Positions 6,701 through 12,459 of a DNA stretch of 12,459 nt are shown piece by piece. The notes below the pieces were generated by a model. The model did no database searches and was not told the origin of the DNA. It was given only the letters and a program-made list of their open reading frames with translations. The first letter of the stretch is position 1, and each line of letters opens with the position of its first letter. Position numbers and translations under genes: made by a program. This stretch comes from Candidatus Pacearchaeota archaeon UBA92 (GTDB lineage: Archaea > Nanobdellota > Nanobdellia > Pacearchaeales > GW2011-AR1), in assembly GCA_002497285.1 (NCBI GenBank), contig DANJ01000010.1, positions 1 through 12,459 on the forward strand. Direction: 5' to 3'.

Positions 6701-6739
6701 TAGCCATTCAAAATTTACCTTTTGAAGAAATTCATAAGG

Positions 6740-6748
6740 TTTTAAAAT
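6740..6748 (+). promoter_or_regulatory. TATA box of the ABC transporter operon
   Basis: TTTTAAAAT is centred about 26 nt upstream of the ATG at 6770, supporting a leaderless start for the ATPase gene. Confidence 0.55.
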
Positions 6749-6769
6749 AGGTCTATTCTTTAAGGTTTT

Positions 6770-7573
6770 ATGAAAGTAGAAAAAATAATTGATGTTGAGA
6801 ATCTTGTAAAAAAATATGGAAAGTTAACTGCAGTAGATGATTTGAGTTTCCACGTCAATAAAAGAGATATTTTTGCATTTCTAGGACCTAACGGGGCTGG
6901 AAAGACTACAACAATCAAAATGCTTACAACTCTTTTGAAGCCAACTTCTGGAAGTATGAAAGTTAATGGTTTGAATCCTACGAAAGATCAGTTTAAAGTT
7001 AGAAAGTCTTTTGGAATTGTTTTTCAAGACCCGAGTTTAGATAATGAGTTGAGTGCTTATGAGAATATGTATTTTCACAGTTTGCTTTATGGAATTGATA
7101 AAAAGGGCAGAAAGGAAAAAATTGAGAAGTTATTGGACTTTGTAGGTTTACTTGATAGAAAAGATAGTTATGTTAAAACATTTTCTGGAGGAATGAAGAG
7201 AAGACTTGAAATTGCCAGAGGCTTAATACACCATCCTAAGATTTTATTTTTAGATGAGCCGACTATTGGATTGGATCCACAGACAAGAAACCATATTTGG
7301 AATTATATAAAAGAATTAAATAAAAAAGAAGGAATGACTGTATTCTTTACAACGCACAATATGGATGAAGCCGAGAGGTATGCGAACCATGTTGCAATAA
7401 TTGATTACGGCAAGATACTTTTCAGAGGAACTCCTGATAAAATTAAGAAACATGCTAAGGCAAAAACTATAGAAGATGCATTTTTGAATTTAACTGGACA
7501 CACAATAAGAAAAGAAGCCGGCGGAGCAATTGATAGAGTTAGGGCAATGGCTAAATCGTGGGGGAATAGATGA
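6770..7573 (+). CDS. ABC-2 exporter ATP-binding protein (DrrA-like)
   Basis: 267 residues. A complete ABC ATPase: Walker A GPNGAGKT (39-46), Q-loop Q86 in FQDPSLD, signature FSGGMKRRLE (138-147), Walker B ILFLDEP (158-164) with catalytic E163, D-loop GLDP and H-loop H196 in TTHNMDEAE. The signature form and the single-domain length match the CcmA/DrrA group that powers ABC-2 exporters of drugs, lipids or polysaccharides. The C-terminal region after about residue 225 (KTIEDAFLNLTG) is typical of DrrA. The permease gene follows 31 nt downstream. The exported substrate cannot be told from sequence. Confidence 0.95.
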   Translation: MKVEKIIDVENLVKKYGKLTAVDDLSFHVNKRDIFAFLGPNGAGKTTTIKMLTTLLKPTSGSMKVNGLNPTKDQFKVRKSFGIVFQDPSLDNELSAYENMYFHSLLYGIDKKGRKEKIEKLLDFVGLLDRKDSYVKTFSGGMKRRLEIARGLIHHPKILFLDEPTIGLDPQTRNHIWNYIKELNKKEGMTVFFTTHNMDEAERYANHVAIIDYGKILFRGTPDKIKKHAKAKTIEDAFLNLTGHTIRKEAGGAIDRVRAMAKSWGNR

Positions 7574-7590
7574 TTAAAATTTTAAAAATT

Positions 7591-7594
7591 GGAG
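7591..7594 (+). promoter_or_regulatory. Shine-Dalgarno-like site of the permease gene
   Basis: GGAG lies 10 nt before the ATG at 7605. Most other genes here look leaderless; this internal operon gene is one of the few with a plausible ribosome binding site. An AT-rich TATA-like stretch at 7578-7589 is an alternative, but its spacing to the ATG (about 22 nt) is short. Confidence 0.4.
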
Positions 7595-7604
7595 TAATTT
7601 TAAC

Positions 7605-8351
7605 ATGAAAGCAACTTATGTTTTATGGTTAAGACAATTGAAGAGATATACTCGAACAAGATGGAGAATGCTTGGCTCTCTTGGACAGCCGATTTTGTTT
7701 TTATTAGCACTGGGATTCGGATTCGGACCTATTTATGCTAAAGCTGGAGGGGGAGATTATTTACAGTTTTTAGCTCCCGGAGTAATTGCTATGACTGTTC
7801 TGTTTACGGCAACTTTTTCAGCAATGGAAATAATATGGGACAGGCAGATAGGATTTTTGAAGGAAACTCTTGTTGCTCCTGTTTCAAGGTTTGAAATTAT
7901 TTTAGGAAAAATTTTAGGTGGCTCAACCGTAGCTATATTTCAAGGATTATTAGTTTTCGCCGTATGTTTTATAGCTGGCTTTAGGCCTACAAGTTTGATT
8001 ATGTTGCCAGTGGCTTTGCTTTTCTTGTTTTTAATTGGATTCTTCTTTACAGCTTTAGGTTCAGCTATTGCATCACACATGGAAGACATGCAGGCATTTC
8101 CTATAATTCTTAATTTTTTCATAATGCCCCTCTTCTTCTTATCTGGAGCATTATATCCTTTGGATGGATTGCCTAAAGCTTTAGACATCGTTGCAAGATT
8201 TAATCCTCTTTCTTATGGTGTTGACGGCTTGCGAGGAGCTTTGACCGGAGCAAGTCATTTTGGTATCGGACTTGATTTAGGTGTTTTGTTAATTTTGTCT
8301 TTAATACTTGCTTTTATTGGGAGCTATTTGTTTTCAAGAATACAGTTATAA
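7605..8351 (+). CDS. ABC-2 type exporter permease (DrrB/NodJ-like)
   Basis: 248 residues with six predicted membrane helices at about 25-45, 53-75, 98-126, 130-157, 164-185 and 220-246. Conserved ABC-2 landmarks are QPILFLLALGFGFG, FLAPGVIAMTVLF, the coupling-loop segment WDRQIGFLKETLVAPVSR (78-95) and the FFLSGALYPLDGLP...FNPLSYGVDGLRG stretch (178-210). It forms the membrane channel and pairs, presumably as a dimer, with the ATPase encoded just upstream. The stop codon overlaps the convergent tgt stop inside a shared TTATAA. Substrate unknown. Confidence 0.93.
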   Translation: MKATYVLWLRQLKRYTRTRWRMLGSLGQPILFLLALGFGFGPIYAKAGGGDYLQFLAPGVIAMTVLFTATFSAMEIIWDRQIGFLKETLVAPVSRFEIILGKILGGSTVAIFQGLLVFAVCFIAGFRPTSLIMLPVALLFLFLIGFFFTALGSAIASHMEDMQAFPIILNFFIMPLFFLSGALYPLDGLPKALDIVARFNPLSYGVDGLRGALTGASHFGIGLDLGVLLILSLILAFIGSYLFSRIQL

Positions 8352-9557
8352 TTCTTTTATCCATCGTTTCTTTAGTTTTTGGAAATTTCCTTGCTTTATG
8401 GATTCTCTAATATCTTTAGTTAATTGGAGCATGAATCCAATGTTATGAACTGTCGCATGTTTATAGTATTCTCTTTTGTCTTTTAATAAAATCGTGTACA
8501 ATTGTTTTCTTGTATATTTTTTGCATGTCGGGCATTGGCAAATGGGATCTATTTTTTTGTTTGAATTAAAATTTGATTGATTTACTTTTATTTTGAATTT
8601 GTTTTTTATATTTCCTCCTGATTTTGGGGAAATGTATAAGTGTCTGTGTCTTGCAATTCTGCTTGTTTCTACGCAGTCGAATGTGTCTATGCCTTGTTCT
8701 ACGGCATTGAATATATCTTCTACCCATCCACTTCCCAATAAATGTCTTGGTTTTTCTTCTGGAAGCAAGGGCATTATCCAGCTTAGAACTTTATACAAAT
8801 CTTTGTTAGTTTTTCCCCAGGAGCCACCTACAGCAATTCCATCGAAGGGTAATTCGGAAATAAATTTGGCTGATTTTATTCTTAAATCTTTGAATGCTCC
8901 GCCATGGACTATTCCGTAAAGCATTTGATCTTTGTTGTGGTATTTTAGGGATTCTAATTCCCATTTGTGGCTTCTTAACATTGCTTCTTCGGTTTCTTTT
9001 TTCGTATCGCCTGCGCAATTGCATTGGTCGAAGGCCATTATTATGTCTGAACCTAAATTACTCTGAATTTCCATAGATTCCCTTGGACCCATAAATCTAC
9101 TTATCCTTTCATCATAAGTTGATTTGAAGATTATTCCTTTTTCAGTCATCTCTGCAAAACTTTCTTTTTTGTCTTTTTCATCTATGTCTTTTCTTTCATG
9201 GAAGAAACCTATTTTTTTCATATTTCTTACTCTTCCTATTCCTAAAGATAGAGCTTGGAATCCTCCAGAGTCTGTGAATAAAACCCTTGGAAATTGCATT
9301 ACTCTGTGTAATCCACCAAGTTTCTTTATCTCTTTATCTCCTGGAGGCATGAAATGTAAATGATAGGTATTGGAAAGCATTGCCGGAATCTTGAGCTGGT
9401 TTATCTCTTTTTTTGTCAGTGCGATTATGAACCCTCTTGTCGCGACAGGGACTAAATAGGGTGTTTCTAACTTTCCATGTTTAGTATGAATAATGCCTGT
9501 TCTTGCTCTGGAATGTTTGTCTTTGGCGAGTATTTCGAATTTGAAGGGAGGTTTCAT
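8346..9557 (-). CDS. tgt: tRNA-guanine transglycosylase, bacterial-type, single domain
   Basis: 403 residues. TGT swaps a guanine in tRNA for a 7-deazaguanine base. Key residues are intact: TDSGGFQ (95-101, general acid/base D96), MAFDQC (174-179, D177), nucleophile candidate D294 in FDCV, and a zinc site C340-x-C342-x2-C345 with H371 (26 residues on, as in bacterial enzymes). Archaeal TGT acting on G15 usually has DSGSFQ and C-terminal PUA domains; this protein has DSGGFQ and stops right after the catalytic domain, so it resembles the bacterial/eukaryal anticodon-acting group. Segments such as AVGGSWGKT and KPRHLLGSG recall TGTs of Patescibacteria. A Lys/Glu-rich insertion lies at about 108-140. 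Base and target position are therefore uncertain. Divergent from aspS, 74 nt apart. Confidence 0.9.
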   Translation of the reverse strand: MKPPFKFEILAKDKHSRARTGIIHTKHGKLETPYLVPVATRGFIIALTKKEINQLKIPAMLSNTYHLHFMPPGDKEIKKLGGLHRVMQFPRVLFTDSGGFQALSLGIGRVRNMKKIGFFHERKDIDEKDKKESFAEMTEKGIIFKSTYDERISRFMGPRESMEIQSNLGSDIIMAFDQCNCAGDTKKETEEAMLRSHKWELESLKYHNKDQMLYGIVHGGAFKDLRIKSAKFISELPFDGIAVGGSWGKTNKDLYKVLSWIMPLLPEEKPRHLLGSGWVEDIFNAVEQGIDTFDCVETSRIARHRHLYISPKSGGNIKNKFKIKVNQSNFNSNKKIDPICQCPTCKKYTRKQLYTILLKDKREYYKHATVHNIGFMLQLTKDIRESIKQGNFQKLKKRWIKEL

Positions 9558-9577
9558 GTAAATATTTATTTTTACAC

Positions 9578-9587
9578 ATATTAAAGT
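9578..9587 (-). promoter_or_regulatory. TATA box of tgt
   Basis: Minus strand CTTTAATATG-like box centred about 26 nt upstream of the tgt ATG at 9557; it is followed by an AT-rich spacer, consistent with a leaderless transcript. Confidence 0.5.
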
Positions 9588-9601
9588 CTTGTTATAGGAA
9601 T

Positions 9602-9611
9602 CCTTAAAAAT
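9602..9611 (+). promoter_or_regulatory. TATA box of the aspS-asnS operon
   Basis: CCTTAAAAAT is centred about 26 nt upstream of the aspS ATG at 9632. With the tgt box it makes a 74-bp divergent promoter region that serves both genes. Confidence 0.55.
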
Positions 9612-9631
9612 CTATTATTCCTGACAATTGA

Positions 9632-11008
9632 ATGTTAAGAAGTCATACTTGTGGAGAATTGAGAAAAAAAGATGTTGGAAAGAAAGTAGTTTTGTCTGGA
9701 TGGGTTGATTCTATTAGGAACTTTGGAAAAATATGGTTCTTGGATTTAAGAGATAGATACGGAAAGACTCAGATTGTCTTGAGTGAAGGAGAGATCGATA
9801 AGATGATATTGAAGGATATTAGTTTGGAGTCTTGTATGAGGGTTTCTGGAAAAGTTGTTGAGAGAAAATCAAATAATGGTAAATTAGAGACTGGAGACAT
9901 AGAAGTATCTGCGGATAAATTGGATATTTATTCTAAATCTTTGCCTTTGCCTTTTGATATAAAGAAAGAAAATGCAGAAGACCTTAGACTTAAGTACAGG
10001 TATTTGGATTTAAGGACTGAAAGGATGCAAAGCAACATAATTGTAAGGCATAAGGCGGTCAAGTTTATTAGAGATTTTCTTGATAAAGAAGGTTTTATTG
10101 AAATTACGACGCCAATATTGACTAAATCCACGCCTGAAGGGGCAAGGGACTTTATTGTGCCAAGCAGAATTCATCCGGGAAAGTTTTATGCTTTGCCTCA
10201 GAGTCCTCAGCAATATAAACAATTGTTGATGCTTTCTGGTTTTGATAGGTATTTTCAAATTGCCCCTTGTTTCAGAGATGAGGATGCAAGGGCAGATAGA
10301 AGTCCTGGCGAGTTTTATCAATTGGACATGGAAATGAGTTTTGTTGAACAAGAAGACATTCTTCAGATTACAGAAAGACTATTTACTGAAATGGTAAAGA
10401 AGCTTTTTCCTGGAAAGAAATTCAAGACTCCTTTTCCAAGATTGAGTTATCATGAGGCTATGAAAAAATATGACACAGACAAGCCTGATTTGAGGAAAAA
10501 TAAGAAAGACAAAGATGAACTCGCTTTTTGTTGGGTTGTTGATTTTCCTTTATTTGAAGAAAAAATGGAAAATGGGCATTATGCACCGATGCATCACATG
10601 TTTACAATGCCAAAAAAAGAGGACTTGAAATTACTTAATAAGAAGGATGCTGGGAAAGCTAAGGCCTATCAACATGATCTTGTTTTAAATGGTTTTGAAG
10701 TTGGAGGAGGAAGCATAAGGATTCATGATTCTGAAACGCAGGAGAAAATATTTGACTTGATTGGATTCAAAGATGAGGACAAGAAATACTTTTCGCACAT
10801 GCTTGAGGCTTTCAAATATGGTGCTCCGCCCCATGGAGGAATTGCTCCTGGAATTGACAGAATTTTGATGGTAATAACAGGAGAGCCGAGCATAAGAGAG
10901 ATGATTGCATTTCCGAAGAATAAGAATGCACAGGATCTTGTTATGGGAGCTCCAGATGTCGTTAAAGATCAACAATTAAAAGAGGTGCATATTAAATTAG
11001 AAAAATGA
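9632..11008 (+). CDS. aspS: aspartyl-tRNA synthetase, bacterial-type but lacking the GAD domain
   Basis: 458 residues. It charges tRNA(Asp). The sequence is bacterial-type throughout: RSHTCGEL start, an N-terminal OB anticodon-binding domain (about 1-105), LRLKYRYLDLR, TKSTPEGARDF, PQSPQQYKQLLM, motif 2 FRDEDARADRSPGEF (214-228), WVVDFPLFE (301-309), GGGSIRIHD and motif 3 with GGIAPGIDR (402-410). Bacterial AspRS is about 580-600 residues because of a GAD insertion after DKPDLR; here K284-R288 is followed by only about 12 residues before WVVDFP. Overall size thus mimics archaeal AspRS (about 430-440) while the sequence does not. Position 31 is Phe, where the nondiscriminating Pseudomonas enzyme has His, so discrimination of tRNA(Asn) is plausible. 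Overlaps asnS by 4 nt. Confidence 0.93.
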   Translation: MLRSHTCGELRKKDVGKKVVLSGWVDSIRNFGKIWFLDLRDRYGKTQIVLSEGEIDKMILKDISLESCMRVSGKVVERKSNNGKLETGDIEVSADKLDIYSKSLPLPFDIKKENAEDLRLKYRYLDLRTERMQSNIIVRHKAVKFIRDFLDKEGFIEITTPILTKSTPEGARDFIVPSRIHPGKFYALPQSPQQYKQLLMLSGFDRYFQIAPCFRDEDARADRSPGEFYQLDMEMSFVEQEDILQITERLFTEMVKKLFPGKKFKTPFPRLSYHEAMKKYDTDKPDLRKNKKDKDELAFCWVVDFPLFEEKMENGHYAPMHHMFTMPKKEDLKLLNKKDAGKAKAYQHDLVLNGFEVGGGSIRIHDSETQEKIFDLIGFKDEDKKYFSHMLEAFKYGAPPHGGIAPGIDRILMVITGEPSIREMIAFPKNKNAQDLVMGAPDVVKDQQLKEVHIKLEK

Positions 11009-12303
11009 AACCAGAATTTATCTCAATAAAAGAGGCTATGAAAAAGGGTAAGGGAGGAGTAGCAGTGCGTGGTTGGGTGCATAGGGAGAGAGGAAGCAAT
11101 GCGCTGAAGTTTATTGTTCTTAGAGATTCGTCGGAGGTAATTCAATGTGTTTTTGAGAAAAAGGATTTTGAAAAACAGTGGAATGAGATTGACAAATTAC
11201 AAATCGAGGCATCTATTAAAGTATGGGGAACAATAAAAGGAGATAAGAGAGCTCCCTCTGGATACGAAATACATGCTGAGAAATTAGAGATTGTCGGAAA
11301 GAGTGAAGATTTTCCAATTAATAAGGATTTAAACGAGGAATTGTTAGGAGACAGAAGACATTTATGGATTAGAAGTAGGAAGATGACTTCTATTTTGAAA
11401 ATTAGAGATACAGTTCTATCTGCGTTAAGAGATCATTGGCACAAAAAGGGATTTTACGAATATCATAGCCCTAGTATTTTAGGAATGCAAGCAGAAGGGG
11501 GAGCGACATTGTTTAAGGTGGATTATTTTGGCAAGCCTTTGTATTTGGCTCAGACTTGGCAGTTACATGCAGAGCCAGGAATATTTTCTTTAGAGAAGAT
11601 ATTTACTATCCAACCTAGTTTTAGAGCTGAAAAATCGAAGACAAGCAGACACTTGACAGAGTTTTGGCATGCAGAAATGGAAGCAGCCTGGGAAAATTTT
11701 GAATATTTGCAAGATGATGCCGAAGAAGCAATTAAAGAAATTGTTGCAAAAGTTTTAGATAAGAATAAGGAAGAATTGAAAATATTAGAAAGAGATGTTA
11801 AGAAATTTGAACCTGTTTTGAAGAAAAGTTTTCCGAGATTAACATATGATGAAGTTTTAAAAATTTTAGATGATAAGGCAAAGATGAAAATTTCTTGGGG
11901 CAAGGATTTGAGAACTATTGAAGAAGATAAATTATCTAATCTTTATGATACTCCTATAATTGTTACAAGATATCCTAAAGTGGTTAAAGCATTTTATATG
12001 AAAGAAGATCCTAAGAATCCGAAAGTTGTTTTAGGATTTGATATGATTGCTCCTGAAGGATATGGAGAAATTGTTGGAGCTTCAGAGAGAGAGGAAAATA
12101 TAGATAAGTTGAAGAAGAATTTGAAAGCGCAAGGAGAGGATCCAAGTAAGTATGAATTCTATTTTGATACTAGAAAATATGGAAGTGTGCCTCATGGAGG
12201 ATATGGGATGGGTGTTGAAAGAGTAATTTCTTGGATTTGTGGTTTGGACAATATTAAAGATACAATGCCTTTTCCAAGGACGATGACAAGGTATAGCCCC
12301 TAA
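11005..12303 (+). CDS. asnS: asparaginyl-tRNA synthetase, archaeal-type
   Basis: 432 residues, usual archaeal size. It attaches Asn to tRNA(Asn). The OB anticodon-binding domain (about 1-105, VRGWVHRERGSNALKFIVLRD) is followed by the class II core: motif 2 FRAEKSKTSRHLTEFWHAE (206-224), the AsnRS form and not the AspRS form FRAE-x(5)-RHL-x-EF-T, then GEIVGASERE, motif 3 GGYGMGVERV (398-407) and the C-terminal FPRTMTRYSP. Its ATG overlaps the aspS stop (ATGA), so the two synthetases are translationally coupled. Its presence means Asn-tRNA can be made directly, leaving GatDE for Gln-tRNA only. Confidence 0.93.
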   Translation: MKPEFISIKEAMKKGKGGVAVRGWVHRERGSNALKFIVLRDSSEVIQCVFEKKDFEKQWNEIDKLQIEASIKVWGTIKGDKRAPSGYEIHAEKLEIVGKSEDFPINKDLNEELLGDRRHLWIRSRKMTSILKIRDTVLSALRDHWHKKGFYEYHSPSILGMQAEGGATLFKVDYFGKPLYLAQTWQLHAEPGIFSLEKIFTIQPSFRAEKSKTSRHLTEFWHAEMEAAWENFEYLQDDAEEAIKEIVAKVLDKNKEELKILERDVKKFEPVLKKSFPRLTYDEVLKILDDKAKMKISWGKDLRTIEEDKLSNLYDTPIIVTRYPKVVKAFYMKEDPKNPKVVLGFDMIAPEGYGEIVGASEREENIDKLKKNLKAQGEDPSKYEFYFDTRKYGSVPHGGYGMGVERVISWICGLDNIKDTMPFPRTMTRYSP

Positions 12304-12318
12304 AGTTTATTAATCCTT

Positions 12319-12361
12319 CCGCAAGAAATCCTTGGCTTTCAAGCCAATGAATGAATTGCGG
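12319..12361. repeat. nested inverted repeat, IS200/IS605-end-like
   Basis: Outer arms CCGCAA (12319-12324) and TTGCGG (12356-12361) enclose an inner perfect hairpin TTGGCTT-TC-AAGCCAA (12332-12347). The arrangement GCAAGAA, hairpin, TGAATTGC resembles the subterminal hairpins at ends of IS200/IS605-family elements, which are recognised by TnpA as single-stranded DNA. No transposase lies in the window; it could be a solo relic, an end of an element continuing to the right, or a 3' structure of the asnS message. Identification is tentative. Confidence 0.35.
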
Positions 12362-12374
12362 TAATTATTTCTAC

Positions 12375-12416
12375 TAAAATAAATATAAAACAGGGAGAGC
12401 AAGTTGCTACTCCCTG
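12375..12416 (-). terminator. hairpin plus T-rich tract, possible minus-strand terminator
   Basis: CAGGGAG (12391-12397) pairs with CTCCCTG (12410-12416), and the inner AGCA/TGCT bases extend the stem to about 11 bp with one bulge. Read on the minus strand the stem is followed by TTTTATATTTATTTT, the form of an intrinsic terminator. It may end a minus-strand transcript entering from the right edge. Bases 12304-12459 otherwise show no convincing gene. Confidence 0.4.
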
Positions 12417-12459
12417 AACAACATTTGTAGTGGTAGCTTTCTCTCGTAAATAAACTTTG

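Noticed and set aside
10010..10351. Minus-strand open frame inside aspS
   Set aside because: Fully antisense to conserved motifs of AspRS and without recognisable domains.
11005..12303. Reading asnS as a second archaeal AspRS
   Set aside because: Motif 2 (FRAEKSKTSRHLTEFWHAE) and the C-terminal FPRTMTRYSP are AsnRS-type, and an AspRS is encoded just upstream.
12311..12459. Minus-strand frames open from the right edge (one ends at a TAA near 12313, another near 12340)
   Set aside because: They pass through both hairpins, give no recognisable protein, and two frames are open at once, so chance is likely; the bases beyond the window would decide.
12391..12459. Possible tRNA gene at the right edge
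   Set aside because: No T-arm GGTTCGAATCC-like element, no consistent acceptor pairing and no cloverleaf on either strand.
1..12459. CRISPR array, prophage or defence island
   Set aside because: No regularly spaced repeats, integrase, phage structural genes or defence signatures are seen; the only toxin-antitoxin locus is vapBC.

Overview
The window comes from an AT-rich archaeon, most likely a small-genome DPANN lineage (Woesearchaeota/Pacearchaeota-like). The archaeal diagnosis rests on GatD plus GatE, an archaeal-type AsnRS, and archaeal TATA boxes that sit about 25-27 nt upstream of nearly every unlinked start codon (leaderless transcripts). The lineage is inferred from base composition and the style of the small anchored Cys-rich proteins; it is not proven here.

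Layout: 1-175 is the C-terminal end of a membrane-anchored protein. 199-837 (minus) is a VapB-VapC toxin-antitoxin pair whose PIN toxin has Asn in place of the first catalytic Asp. 980-2613 holds three small secreted or membrane-anchored Cys-containing proteins; two are paralogous in their N-terminal module and one carries three repeats. 2648-3898 is gatD, followed by a convergent DUF1003 membrane protein, a possible HipA/lipid-kinase-like protein, and gatE (5244-6692). 6770-8351 is a two-gene ABC-2 exporter. 8346-9557 (minus) is a tRNA-guanine transglycosylase, divergent from aspS (9632-11008), which overlaps asnS (11005-12303). The last 150 bases hold two strong inverted repeats and no convincing gene.

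Functionally the window is centred on Asp/Asn/Gln tRNA biology. AspRS and AsnRS charge their own tRNAs, GatDE makes Gln-tRNA(Gln) from Glu-tRNA(Gln), and TGT inserts a 7-deazaguanine into tRNA. The most notable observation is that both proteins that normally carry a GAD insertion domain, GatE and bacterial-type AspRS, lack it here, each shortened at the same known insertion point with the rest of the protein intact. The TGT and AspRS both look bacterial in type although the neighbouring genes are archaeal, which suggests acquisition of a bacterial tRNA-modification/charging pair. No complete novel defence or mobile system is visible.
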